DNA of 64,000 nt from the NCBI GenBank assembly GCA_018697195.1, contig CM031879.1:21252494-21316493 (forward strand). Reading direction: 5' to 3'. Origin of the DNA: Certhia americana (taxonomy: Eukaryota; Chordata; Aves; Passeriformes; Certhiidae). Positions 1 through 13,400 of this stretch are shown piece by piece. A program made the position numbers and the translations under genes. Within the stretch, counting starts at the first letter, position 1; each line of letters starts with the position of its first letter. The notes beneath the pieces are model-generated. The model did no database searches, was not told the DNA's origin, and was given only the letters and a program-made list of their open reading frames with translations.

Positions 1-1063
1 AGGTTAGACTAGGGTAGATAATATAAACATAATAAAAAACAGGGAATAGCTGAGTTCAAACCATCAGAGACAGACAAAGTGGACAATGTCTTAGGTAACT
101 CCATCTGCAGAATAAAAAATCAAGTTTGATGGTTATTATAAAAAAGAAATTAAATTGACACTTTGAAGCATTTAGTTTTGGAATAAACAAAACACTTTAA
201 CTATGCATGAAGAGATGAACTCCATTTGAAAGTATCAAGAGCTTTCATTGGGATTTTAAGAGGTTGCTAAAGGTTAAGGAATTTGTATTCAGTGACAAGA
301 ACAATGGATGTCACAGTATAGTCCCTAACCAAAGAACCTTCCTTATTTGTGCTATAACACTACGGTGTTACGATTCACCCTATTTGCACTAAATGAAAAA
401 ATGTATCTTTTATGTATTTTCTGCTTCTAGCCAAGGAAAGAAGTAGGAATCCTTGACCATGATTATGCTATCTAAGCTCCACTGTGTCTCAGTGGAGCTA
501 AATGGAAAATATCTAGATCCATGGACTTTTCAGCTTTGAAATATAATTTGACATAGCTATGCTTCGGTTGCCTGTCTACTTATAAAACCATGAGATGTTC
601 TTATCCCTCATTTACAAGGAATAACCATACATTTTAGAAGTGGATTAAGGTAAAGCATGTTAAGAGCTTGATGTCAAGTTTTTAAGCAATAGTTGCCATA
701 AGTGCCTCAAGAGAAAAATTTACTCAAACGCAAAGGTTTTATCAAGACAAAAAGTGATCTGATTGTGCAAATTATCGTGCATCAGCTGATTTTGGATAGC
801 TGTCAATCCATATGGTCTTACCTCAGGACAGTTTGGCAAATTTCTTGACATAAGTAATCACAAGCAGAATTTTAAGCACATGCTTGAATTCTTCTGAGAC
901 TCAGTACAATTTAAAGTTCAAAGTTAAGCATATGCTTAAATATTTTCTTGAATATGCATGAGCTGCTCAGCTGGGCCATTCAGTGAACATGCCTCCTCTT
1001 AAAATTGTTTGCTAGAATATTTGCAGAAAGTAAATCCACTGGGGCCACAGACACAGCCAAGCT

Positions 1064-1064
<1 letters not shown>
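1..1064. other. Unique A+T-rich noncoding DNA
   Basis: No open reading frame of note, no recognisable repeat and no RNA gene was seen. The sequence is A+T-rich with short runs of A and T, typical of intergenic or intronic vertebrate DNA. It ends at the long T tract that begins at 1065. Confidence 0.6.
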
Positions 1065-1095
<31 letters not shown>

Positions 1096-1120
1096 TTTTT
1101 TTTTTTTTTTTTTTTTTTTT
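1065..1120. repeat. 56-nt poly(T) tract with one G
   Basis: The tract is T throughout apart from a single G at 1095. It is the longest homopolymer-like run in the window. It could be the A tail of a minus-strand retrocopy, but the flank at 1121-1200, read on the minus strand, shows no AATAAA signal and no recognisable transcript. A simple T tract is the safer call. Its exact length is likely to be polymorphic and prone to assembly error. Confidence 0.9.
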
Positions 1121-3900
1121 AGTTCAAATAAATGCTCATGAATAAGTTTTGCAGTATTTGCTTAGCATTTCTTAAGGGAATAATATCTGCCAACTGGCCT
1201 TGCTGTCAATAAGGAAGTAACTAGATGCTAAATGTCAATATATATTGCTCTCTCCAGACTACACGTGTCAATGAAATTAAAAAGTAAATCGCTGAACATC
1301 TGGCTAGAACTATATTTTTAAGACGACTGTTCTAGTTCAAGTCATAAAACCAGAGAATGTCTCCCCTCTACTCATACACCTACTGTATTTTACAGCTTTG
1401 ATGGAGCCAGGAACTTAAAAGGGCATTTGAATATTCAGCTCATGTGAAAAGAGTTGTTGCAGGGCTACAAGTCACAGACAAAAATGAGGCTTCCATGGTT
1501 CAGCAGCTGCACACACTGATTGCAGTGACCTGTGCCTGTGCTACAGAGATCAAGAGACCTGTGGAAGGGAGAGGAATCACAGTGTGGCTTCAAACCTGCA
1601 GAAAAAAAATAGGGCTGACGAAAATCCCAACAGGTTATTCTTATGAATTCCAAAGTCAAAATATCATTTAGTCCTCTGTTAACTATTTCTTTCTTGTTCA
1701 TATACTGTAAGGTAAGAGTATACGCAACACAAGACTTAGTATGTTGATGTCATGTCCTTTACATCAGAAATTAGGTTGGGCTGGTGTTCATGAGGTCTTT
1801 GCTAGGAAGTATCTACACAGTGACAGGATGGAAAAATGTCAGATACTTAACACATTCCATAATATTTAGGAAAATTAAATTTGAATTATTTATATAACTT
1901 AATAGACATAGATTTAAAAAGTAGTATTTCCACTAAAAGAGTGATTTCTTAATTTCTGGTACCTTTAAACTCCTTCGTTTTCTCAGGGTCCCATAATGGA
2001 CAAAGCTATACTGGGAGAAAATAGCATTAATTTGTACAGAAGTATTATGCAATTCATTGCACATTCACTATTACTGATTACTGTATATGAATGTGGTTAT
2101 TCTTGATCTTATTATTCTGCCTAGAATATACTTATTCATTATCCAAAACCTATTAAGGAACACTGTTCATCATGATACTTAAAATTATATGAAGGATATG
2201 GTAAGATTTAAGCTTCTTATTCTTATGGTACACCTTGAATGTTTGTGTAGTGACATTGAGTATAAAGGTAAAAGACTTATAAGACTTTCTGACGTGCACT
2301 TACCAGTCATGTGAGTTATGATCTACCTGGGAAGTGTATTTGTGAATAAACAGATCTGCTAACTAGAGCTAATTGTGTCAGATGACTGCCCAACAAGCAC
2401 ACTTAATCTAAACTCTCTGATTCCACTGGGGAAGGTATTGCTGAGCACAGAAGATGAAAATTTTGAATAAACCTCAGAGTGGAAGGCAAATAAGTAGTAA
2501 ATTGTGAAGATGCATTCAATTTCTACATGGTTGAAAGCACAGAATATATTAGAGATTTGAAAGAAATTTAGATGATAGAGAAAAACTGAGACAGATGAAT
2601 GCAGCGCTGGAAAAAGTGGTCTGGTTGATCTGCGGTGCATATAGGTAGAAATGAATGATTTATAGTTTTTACATAACAAAAAAAATTGTTACATGGTTAC
2701 TAACATTCCATTTGCAACCGTCTGTCTTAATAACATAGGAACACACATTCCAAATATCTACATTTAGATTTAAATAAGTAAACTGGGTACACATATCACT
2801 CTTCTTGTGGACAAAGAAATATAGACTGTTCTGAAAAGCCTGCTGTCTGCTGCCATTGCAGGTAGGGAAAGATCACTGTCATAAAGCAGTGTGGTTGCCA
2901 TCAGTGAGCAAACACCTATCCAATTAATATAAGGGGCTTCCAAACCGTACTTGCTTATTGATGTCCAGGATCTGAATTGCAATGAAGAGCCTGGAAGGCT
3001 GTTAAAAAATTGAAAGGAATGTTTACAGCCCTATGAATCAGACTCCTTTTCCTGAGAATAAAAAAGCCATTCTGTGGAGAGCAAAGCCATCAGCAAACAC
3101 TTGAAATTTATTAAATACTTTTCTACAGCTTATTCCTCCAACTGACTAATTTCTGCAGCTGCTGTTACAAAAGCATTTCAATTACAGCTGAAAGGAGAGG
3201 TGGCCTATGCAAATCTTACAGGGAAAAAAGACCTCTGTGATATTCATTTCTGGTGCAGTTCAACACATATATGTTTGTGTGACTTCTTTTCACAGTCATT
3301 GCTGATTGACATTCTGGCACAAATGGAAGAACTCCCATTATCTTTAAGGAATATGATTTCACATTTTGCTTTTTACGTTATACAAATGCAGAGTTTCATT
3401 GTAGGAGTGAGAGTTGTGAATCTTTTTCTTCTCTGTTACAATAAATTCAAACTCAAAGAAGATAACCATAGTCCTAATTTTAAGTGTCACTTGAAAACAG
3501 AAACCAAAATCGAATGTGTAAAGTTTTCATCAATTTCATTTGAAGGAGTCAGTGAGCACACATAATAAACCAAGAATGTGCTGTTGCACAAACCATGGTT
3601 ATACACAAATTGTCAAGATTTTCACAAAACTTTTTCTCACAATTTTCTCACAATATAACTGAAAGAAAAAATATTAGCACATTGCATCTCCCTTTTCAGG
3701 CACAAGAAACAAGAATCTGTGGCTTGCTGCTCCCAGATGAGTACCCTGGCAGCTGCCTTTTCTGCATTTTGTTCTGCAACTGAATCTTTGCATTTTGTAT
3801 CCTTCTGCAGGATAACCTCCGGGATGGAGGTATCAAAGGGCTGAGATCCATCTTAGTCCTCTTTAATCCTAGTTCACAGGCATAAGAAGGAGAAAGTATG
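1121..3900. other. Unique A+T-rich DNA, no supported gene
   Basis: The longest reading frame is 121 codons at 3200-3565 (+). Its translation has no domain I recognise and no signal peptide. Shorter frames on both strands (75 codons at 1444-1671 +, 106 codons at 2359-2679 -) overlap other frames and look like chance. A modestly less A+T-rich patch at about 1480-1580 has no recognisable content. Confidence 0.55.
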
Positions 3901-3936
3901 TATTTTATATTTTATATTTTATACTTTATATTTTAA
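3901..3936. repeat. TATTTTA-type tandem repeat
   Basis: About four imperfect units of a TATTTTATA-like motif run in tandem, with one interrupting C. This is an A+T minisatellite-like simple repeat with no sign of function. Confidence 0.75.
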
Positions 3937-4163
3937 AGTCACACATGCTGGGATTCTCTTTTTAACATCCAGACAAAATCTTGTAACATTTTTAATGGGT
4001 TTTTTATACAAATATCTGAAAATGGTATCTTATGTTTCACTAAAATGTTTTCAGACTTTTAAAATACTTTCTATGCATTCTGTGAATAGGACAGAGTTTT
4101 TGATAAACTTTTAGTAAATGTTGTCTTGATTCTAAACATTATTGTTATTTTACATCAAAATAT

Positions 4164-4236
4164 TTCTCCTCTGCTCTCCTCTGCTCTCCTTTCCTCTTCT
4201 CTCCTGTCCTCTCATCTTTCCTTGTCTTCTCCTTCC
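4164..4236. repeat. Pyrimidine-rich tract (CTCCTCTG-like)
   Basis: The plus strand is almost entirely C and T for about 70 nt. It begins with two or three copies of a CTCCTCTG / CTCTCCTCTG unit and then decays into mixed TC repeats. Such tracts can form triplex DNA or act as splice polypyrimidine stretches. No exon follows that I can support, so a simple repeat is the call. Confidence 0.75.
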
Positions 4237-6063
4237 TAAAAACCATCCCCGTGCAAAAAACCCTAAAGCAACGATATTCCATCCACACTTTTAATGTCAT
4301 AATTTATATTCCAGCCAAGAAAAATAGCACTTATTTGTTCATTTGCCAAGATCAAACACCTTTATCTCATTTTAAATCAGACTGTCACAGGAAAATAAAG
4401 ATGTCTTTTTTCAGGGCTATGGCAGGCAGATTGTTAAGCACTGACATGCTGTATTGATCCTTCAACAGTACTAAGTAGAGAGAGAGAATTTTGTTTGTTT
4501 TGATATGAAATAGCAGAACAAAATTAGTAAAGGAATCTGTTTTTTGATCTAGAATAGCATAATAAAAACTTATTTCATAGCTATTTTTATTACTCAGCTT
4601 TTCCTTCTTTCTATTTGTCATTTTACCACTTGGAAAATAATTTTGGGATATGTTAAAAACTTACATATAATGCAGGACTCACAGGAAATCAGGTAGTTAC
4701 CAGGAGTCTCTGAACAGCTGCAGTACTCAGCAAATTGATTTTGTCTGAATGTCTAATCCAAAGCACCTTAGGGCGAATGGAAACTCAGTGACCTCTGTAG
4801 TACATGGGAACAGAATTTAGTTTTCTAACATTCCCAAAGCTGTGTCATACTGCTGTTTGCCTGCTTTATGTTCTATCATCCAGTTTCATAAATATTTTTA
4901 AATAAAATAAAGTAAGTAAAAAAACCCAGACAAACCAGCTACAGCTATGCATGTTTATGGAGATCAATATAAAATTACTGCAGTTGTGAAATTCCAATAG
5001 CAGGAAAAAAAGTTCTAAAATAGAATTGAATTTAGATATTGTGCTATGATTTATAAACGTAATTAAACATTAAAGCTTTGCCACAGGTGTGTTCATTGAA
5101 TAAGACATTTTTGTATGCTATGCACCCATTTGTTAGGGATTCACCTTATTTTTGTGACATTTTATTTTATCTTTCGGCTATTTATATAATATCTAGTGCT
5201 GATCCATTTAATTTATTTTATTTTAAATCCATGAAGCACTTTGATGAACTGTGTTCCATATACAAATTAAATCCTGTGTAAATAATGCCTGAGGTGGTGA
5301 GATCCATTCCTCACATCAGAAAACTAATGAGACACCCTGAGTGAAAGACTGCCATTATCTTCCAGAAGGGTTTATATTGGTTTATTTTTCTTTTACAAAT
5401 CATGTACTTAAAAAAAGAAAGAAATTATGATGTCTGATTTTACAGGAGCTGTTAACAGAACTGAAATAAAACATCTCCTACTGGTGCAATAATGAAACCA
5501 CAATGTGATTATACAGCAGTTAAATGTATTTTAGTGTGTAACACACATCTGATAAATTATTTGAAGATTAATAACCACATCTTCTTTATAACAGTGGTAT
5601 GACAGAGATGAAACACTGAGCTACACAAATGAAAGGTTATAATTCATTTACTTCTGTGCTCTACACCTGCTCAAGATCTAAAGGATTTACAAAGTGTTGA
5701 ATGGTTCAAAGCCAAATAAATCTGTGAAATATTCTTTTATATTATAAGTGGTATATTTTCTCCTAAAATTTGTACACGGATAATTACAGAAGGTACTACC
5801 CATCAGATTTGGTACAGATCAAGTTCTGAATCTTGTGTGATATGCAGCTGGATCAAAGTACAATAACTGTCTTTGAAAAAGGATTGCAGAATTATTGTAC
5901 TCTAAAATTAAAATTGCGCAAATGATATCATTATATAGTATATCTTATTATACGTAAAGCTCATTGTTTCATCCAAAAAGTACTGATCACATTTTTTGTT
6001 CCCTTTTCCCTTTTTTTAAGTAAATAGTGGAACTTAAATGATGTAAATATATTTAAAATATAT
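4237..6063. other. Unique A+T-rich DNA
   Basis: Reading frames do not exceed about 80 codons and none has a recognisable domain. There is no repeat of note before the CR1 remnant that starts at 6064. Confidence 0.55.
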
Positions 6064-6230
6064 AATCATAGAACAACAGATTATCAGGTTGGAAGGGAGC
6101 TCAAGTATCTGGTTCAACCTTTCCTGGCAAAAGCATGGCCTAGAAAAGACAGCTCAGCACTCTTTAAAGATGAATCTTGAAAATGTCCAATGTTGGGTAA
6201 TCCACCACATCCAGCTATGAGCATATTCAT
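6064..6230 (-). mobile_element. Old CR1 LINE 3'-end remnant
   Basis: Read on the plus strand, this is a decayed reverse complement of a CR1 3' end. It starts with TCATAGAA, continues with GGTTGGAAGGGAGCTC and TGGTTCAACCTTTCCTGGC, and then carries the segment around ATCCACCACATCC. The wording (AAAAGCATGGCCTAGAAAAG, GTCCAATGTTGGG) resembles the older CR1 subfamily that is also present on the plus strand at 56145-56785, rather than the younger type at 18928. Only the last ~170 nt are recognisable, so it is 5'-truncated as usual for LINEs and has no coding capacity. The far edge is approximate. Confidence 0.85.
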
Positions 6231-9200
6231 GCCAGCTAAAGAAATGTTTGTATAAAAGTATTCAGTAATACACAATATTCTATCTATCCATCCTGCAAAG
6301 CTAATTTATTACTATTATTCGCCTTTCTTGATGCAGTTTCCAAATACACTGAACCTTTGTGCAATAGCAAACTCCTACTCCTTTGCTGAAGTGTTACTGC
6401 TTCACATTGGAGATCTGACAATAAACTCGAGCATCGGGGCCTGTAACAGATATGCTGTATTATTTATCTGTACTATAAAATCTCTAGCATATTTCTTAGG
6501 TCCCAGAGTCTAAAATCAATATCATATGTTAAGAAAGAACAATATAGGATTACAAATTGTGTCTGTTAAAGGTTAAAAAAGAGGATAAACAGCAAAATAT
6601 TACCATTAAGCAGATTCTGAAGATATAACATTTGCAAGTATAGGAGTTTGAAGAGTAAGTAATTAATGAGTTGCTATGTCTCAAACACTGGTAGCTATTC
6701 AAGTGGTCAAGCTAAAACAGGACGTGGCTGTACAGAGGTAGGATAGGACCTTTTTGGGGCCACTCCCCCATTCTGGTCCATGGTAACCACCCAACTCAGA
6801 GTGTGGTTAGGACAGAATAGGCATGCTGTCAAGAGGCATGAACAGCGGACTGAGGATCAATCCATGGGGAAACAAGAATACCAAAGACTCTCAAGTCTCT
6901 CTGATCCATTTCTAGAAGTATCCAGGGAAATGAAATTTGCATGAGAAGTGTGAGATCTTGCTCCAGGGCAGGGAAAACTTCTTTTATTTCTCTCACTATC
7001 AGAAGATAGGGGCAAAACACATGCTGATATCAACCCCAAGTGTGTAGCTTTGACAGCTATTTTGGATCCTTCTGGCTTTTTGACATTCTTTTTGGGCCAA
7101 AAGCATCTTCAAATCTTGGGTGTTCCCTTCTGTTTAGGAGTGGGATGCAACACCTGTGCTGGTGTCATGAACAGGACGCTTCTGTGGTTGAGAGGGTGTG
7201 GGTGGGATGTGGCCACACTACTCCTGAATAATGAGTGGGAAATGGTGGGAAGTATCCCTTAATTGTTACAGCTAAGAGCAGGGAGGGAACTGAGCAGTGG
7301 TGAGCCATGATCATCCAAGAAAGTCAGTGCTGGACTGCTGCCCCATTTTGGAGGGATTTAGAGAATATGATGCCTGTACAACATCACTGGGCATGTTATG
7401 AACACATTTCTATTTCAGTAGCAAAATGGGATCTTAATTTCTGTCTTTGCTGCTTTTTGCTTTACTTATAGAAGAATACGTTTTTCTATGACTCCTACGA
7501 TGAATTCCTGTTTTAAACACACTATTTCAAGGGACCTTTCTCTGAAGTTTCCTGTTGGTAAGGGAGGTTGCAGTTAAGGGCAGATTTCAGAGTCACTGTT
7601 TCACTGATTGTGACATCTTTATATCCAAGGTGATACTTTTACAGAAGGTCAATTTCCAGCTAGGATGTCTTTAAACTTTTTTAGAACCCTGTGGTCCTTT
7701 CTGTGTTAAAGCAACCTTTAACTTGTGGGTTCTTTCTCTTCCTAATGGGATTCAAAACACTTTTTGCAGCCTACTTTCCTAGTTATTTTTCCTAGTTTCA
7801 TTACTAAGTATTAATGTTCTCAGGTTCAGCTTGTTGTATTCAAGTACAGTCACAGAGAATGTGAAATCAATGTTTCTTTGTAGAATTCCACTTTGGATGT
7901 CAAGTATTTGACTATTTGCGACATTTGGGCATTAAAGTTAAGCTTTTACTCCTTGATACCTGCAGAAGTACTAGAAACTGAAACAGCAACAAAGAAAGAA
8001 TAAATGATTTCAGCAGCTAGTATAGAATTAAGAGCAGTGTCAACAATGCTACAATAGTGCAATCTTCTTTGTTACAATATCATTGTGAGAACTGACTTAA
8101 AAGCGTGATTATTTGTGAGCAATATAAGATTTCTGAGCCAAACAAAGAACACTAAAGAGCTTTAAAAACTCTTAAAATATTACCTTATTCAGAATTAAAT
8201 TCTGTGCTGAGTTTCTAACTGTGCATCTCGATAATAACCACTGGGATTATACAATTGAAAAGCCACACAGGAAGTAAACCCTAATTTCTGATTTAATCCA
8301 ATTTTTACAACAGCGTCTTTTTTTTTTTTCAGTGATAGAGTACTATGCTAAAATTAAAAAAAAAAAAAAATGCTGCATGTTCATGAGTTTAAAAGGCAAA
8401 GAGAAAACCGTGAACATTTAGTCCTACATCCTGCCTTATATAATGACACAACTAATCTAATTATGTCTTGTTATTATTACTAGTATTTACAGTATCCATG
8501 GTGGAAATAGATGCATTTTAAAAAATTATATCTAATTTCATTATTTCAAATTCTATCACATAAACTACATACTTTGCTAAGTCATTCTAAAGTTACTTTC
8601 CAGACTATTTGAATAAATGTCTGTGAAAAATCATCCAGAAAACACCAAGTTAAAATAATTACCAGACTGGTTCCCTATGAACTAAATTCATGACTGCATT
8701 TACAATTTGATATCTAAAAGTCTTGATTGAAGCTAGATCTCTTGTGGCTTTGTGCCCTCACCAGCACAGTGAGAATCAAAAGACCTCTTAAAAGTTGTCT
8801 TGATTTAGCATTTGCAAGTTTTCAGGTGAACTTCCAACCAGCCCGCATAACTCACACTCCAAAAGGAGAAAAACAAGCAAACAAGCAAAAAATCCAAACC
8901 TCAGGCAGTCTTATTTGGTATTTGAATTTGTGAGTCTTCACTTCTCAGATTGTAATTTCTTATAAATTTTTTTTTCTGGATTGAAATACTCCTTGCTATC
9001 AAATTTCTTTGAATTTGTAGGGTCAAAGTATAAATTAATGGACTAAGACCCTTCAGTTTTCTTTCTGTGCATGTTTTCTGTTACTTTAAATTGCCTCTAT
9101 CATTTCATAAGTGAAGCTCATTAATTCTGAAATCCTTTCTGGAATTTTGGTGACAAATGAACACAGCCCAACAGAAATGGCCTCAGTACGAAGTAAAAAT

Positions 9201-10410
9201 ATGCATTTTCAGTATATTTTCTCAAAACCCCCTTTGTATATACATATGTCATGTTTGTGTCTTCATCCTCATTTTCAGTAAAAATAGCATGAACACTCTT
9301 TGAAGAAAAGTTATATGGAAAACACAGGCCCTAAATGTTGAACTAGTCTCCATCTGTTCTGGGGATTTCTATTGAGAAAAATTTGTACTCTTACAGCACC
9401 ATCAAAATCATAACACTGATTAAAGGTGTGGGACCTTAAGCAAATAAACAAATCCACCAGTACACAAATTCAATTTTGTAACAACAAAAATTTTCATATC
9501 AGGAGCCTAAATTAAGCTTCCCCATTTCAGGCATGTTATGAGGGCTCATATATATGTCTACTGCAGGCAAAAAATCCCATATTACATATGTAGATACTAA
9601 CTGTTCACTTAAATTATTTCTTTCTGCTTCCCAGACCCAAAATAATTAAATAATTTAGATGGGCAGGGTGAGATCTTTCCCACCTAAATTTATACATTTA
9701 CCATATGGATGATCTAAAACAGGCCAAGCCATCTAAACTCCTTGTAGGTGGTGAGGGAAATGTTATCTAAAGGTACAGTTGTGAGTAATCCAGGACGGAG
9801 AGACAGGCAAAGAAATCCATTGCTGAGTACTATTTTCTCTTGACCACAACAAATATCTAAGATAGATGTAAACATACATGTTATGGATACCAAAATTGGT
9901 GAGATACATTGTATCTACATTAAGAGTCATTATGAAATTGGTAGGAGAAAGTAATCTAATATCCTGGTGCTTGGTCTGGGGAGGGGAAAATGTGAGGCAT
10001 GGGGGTGGTGGGAATGTGTATTAAGGAGCTATGATTAAAGAGGAAATACTTATCAGTCTTCTCTATGCTTGAAAAAGAAAATTCTCTTCAAAACATCTCT
10101 ACCACCCTAACTACCTGAGCTAGACCCAGAATGAAGATAAAGTAGACAGATGTTGAAGTGACTTCAGGAGAAGAAATTGCAGATTGTGAATTCTTTTTTC
10201 CTCTTTGACAGCTGGGTAATTTCCAAGAGGGTGAAAGGAAAGAAGTAAATATAAAGTATAATGATAACCTCTCCTCAGGGCATAATAGATCATTATTATA
10301 GTCAAGAATTCACAGCTAAGTGTGTGCAGAAGATGTGCAAGCTGTGCTGAAGATGGAAGGTTAAAACCAGCTTAATGAAGGAAGGCTATTATCTTGTCCA
10401 TGAATAGTGC
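6231..10410. other. Unique A+T-rich DNA with short A and T runs
   Basis: A T run at about 8319-8330 and a 15-nt A run at 8356-8370 are the only simple repeats of note. Overlapping reading frames of 60-70 codons at 6829-7262 lie on both strands and have no recognisable product. The 7040-7260 stretch is slightly richer in G+C and G-rich on the plus strand, but shows no domain, splice pattern or repeat I can name. Confidence 0.5.
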
Positions 10411-13400
10411 ACAGTTTATGTTCCTCTTAGTGATAACAGGACTTGATTTGACTCACTTGGGAACAGCATTTCCCCACACTGGAACAAATCCTCACAAACT
10501 CCATTTTCTGTCAAAGTGTGGTATTCCAACAGTGGTTTGATTTGGAAACAAAGTGTCAACACTTCTTGGCCCAGTATGATTGCCCATTTGCTAATCTGCC
10601 CAGGCAGTAGAGCAAGGGCTAGGCATCCTTGGTTGCCAGATTTCTGGCTGCAGCAAGGGCAGGATGCCCAGCATGCAAATATGTGAAGGTTATCAATAAA
10701 ACTGTGGATTACCAACCCCTTACACTTGCTTAATGTTTGTGTTTGTGTTGGAAATGGAGCTAAAGTCTTCCTAACAAGCATGATGGTTGACAAAATGCCT
10801 TGCTGCCAATTGTCAGAAGGCTAAAAGCACAAACATCCTGGTAATTAGAGGCTGATCAGCTGAGATGGCTAAGACTCTAATATTCTGAATTAGCAAGGGA
10901 TTGAATAGAATTTGACTAATTAGAATGTAAGCATTTTACTGAGAGAACACATGTCTGCTAAAAAGGACATGGTTGAGACATAGGGCTTCAAATCCATAGA
11001 GGTAAGAAGGCAAAAGGCTTGTTCTGATAAAACTGTATGGGATATTTGCACTGAATCGAGACAAGGTTATGAAGCAACTGTTTCCATGTAAGAACATAAG
11101 TATCCTTTACTTAACTCAAACTGCATTAAAATGCAGCTTTTTTATTCTACATCTGAATATTTACATGGCATCCCGACTGGTAGCCAATGGGTTCTTTGGA
11201 AAAACAAGAAGTTTTACTTCTCTTACTTTGTAGGAGTAAATTGAAATTTTTTCATCTTTAATAGCCCTGCATCAAGTCATGTGTTGAAATTATAGAAGAG
11301 TTCCTTAATTTACTGTCTGTGTATCTATTCTTCTATTATGCTAGAATTTGGAAACCTAGAGTATTAAACATAAATTAATGGTTAAACCTTTCAAGTTCTT
11401 TGAAACAAGCAGCTTTAAGGAGACCTGATGTAAGATGAAGTAAAGTCCCTCTTAGCCCATTAGCCTGTCTCTGATAATTGGCAAGAATACAGGCTTAAGT
11501 AAAACAGATACACAGTATGAACAGCTTAGCATTGAACATGAATAGTGTGTTCCTTCTGGTGTATCCTTTCAGATCCCTGCAGTAAGTAGCCTGAGTCACA
11601 AATTGCATCTAAAGCATTAATATCCAATGTAAGACATAGTCTTCATAAATTTAATTATTGTTTCAACTTATGTATATGAACAATTTCCTAATCACAAATA
11701 CTGGATGAAAGCAACACTCTTTCTTTGATCAATATAGATCTGTTGCTTGATATTTTAACCATCCTCTATTCCTCTTAGAGAAATCTTTCCACCTCACCAT
11801 CTTGCAATTCACAATTTTCAACAATGCTAGTGTACCCCTTTTACAAGATAAATAGCCACAATCATTTCCCTTTGCCCATTCAAAATATTTTCCTAGCCTC
11901 TGATAAAACCTGTTGGCCTCACAAGAAGTTTTGTACTGCCCTCTTTACAGTAGGTCCCAGAACTTCTCCAAAACTTTTCCGTGTCCTGCTCAAAATATCA
12001 TGCTAAGTTAATGATGTTTTTTATGAACTGTTCTAATGATTTCAAGTTAAATTATATGTCAATTTTTATGTGACAATCTTTTGGAGATATATAGGTACTT
12101 GCAGTATTCATAATAAAGATGCACTACAGGTATGTTACATATTTTTTCTCTACATCTACATGAATACATGATTCCACTTTGATTTTGTTGACTTCTAATC
12201 ACTGAGTTATATTTTAAAAAAAGTTTTCATGATGACTCTTCAGCATGATGAAAGTTCATTTAAAGCACTTCACCATATAATTGTTCTTAGATGTTTAGGG
12301 ACAGGTTTGTTTATATCACTTTGGACTTAATTGAATCTTTGTTTCTATTGTCTAGTCACTCAGTATTTTGGAATTCTTCTGTAATTCTCCAGTTGTAATT
12401 TTAGCTACCTTGGGTAGTTGAAAGTGTAAACACCTGCCTATTAGTCTTTTGCCTTCTCATATTTTTCTGCTCATTTATTATTGTGTTAAATATCATGTTC
12501 CTGGCAAAAATCCCTATGGCACATACAGAAGAAAATCTATTTAAGCCCAATTGTTGAAATCAAACAATAATCTGGGTATATAATGATTATTATCCATATT
12601 GCCACAGTATTTTTTTATTTCTGTGCACATTTTCATTAAGAAAATTAAAAAAAAAAATCAGAATGTCTTCTGTTGTAAGACTTCCCCTCTGTTAATAGTG
12701 TGCAATTTATATGGCTGTTTTCAGATGCTGCTGTCACACACTTTCTACAAAAATGCATATTCAGTATTACAAACTGAATTTCCTGGAGATTAAAGTCAAA
12801 TCAACTGCATAAAAGAAGCAAAAGCTCTATCTATTTAAATTTTTCTAATATTCAGAACATAACATAATATGTAATATCCATTTATATGTCTCACAATCAA
12901 ATGATTTCTCCATTTTTAGTAGGGATGAACAATTTTATCTCACAGTATTTCCTGTGTTTTGATATATAAACATTGCATGAGTATGACAGGGATTATCGTA
13001 AATTATTACTTCATCAGATACCACATCTATGAAAGGATACAGTATGGTCCATAAAATTTGTACTTGATTTTTTTTGTTTGTTTTTTGTTGGTATTTTTAA
13101 AAAAGTTTTCTCTTTCTGTTCCTCCTTGTCCTTGACAAAGATTTCCCTTGCACAAAGGTGCCTCTGCGCTTACCAAAGAAGGGAATTGAACTGTATGTTC
13201 AATGACTCTCAAGACTTCTTCAGCTTGACAGCAAATACCTAAAGGAGCTGGAGTGTTCATGATTTTTCCACAATCATTTATTTAGTGGAAACTGCCAACT
13301 CCTCGTCTATGAGCATGACTTCCTTGTCACCTGACAGAACTGAGGAATTTTCTTCCCTGCAGCTTTAGATTTCCATATCCCAGGGCCAGTATGGTGAAAT

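Noticed and set aside
10416..10793. 125-codon minus-strand frame as a possible gene
   Set aside because: No recognised domain, no exon pattern, no supporting context. Length alone is compatible with chance in a window of this size.
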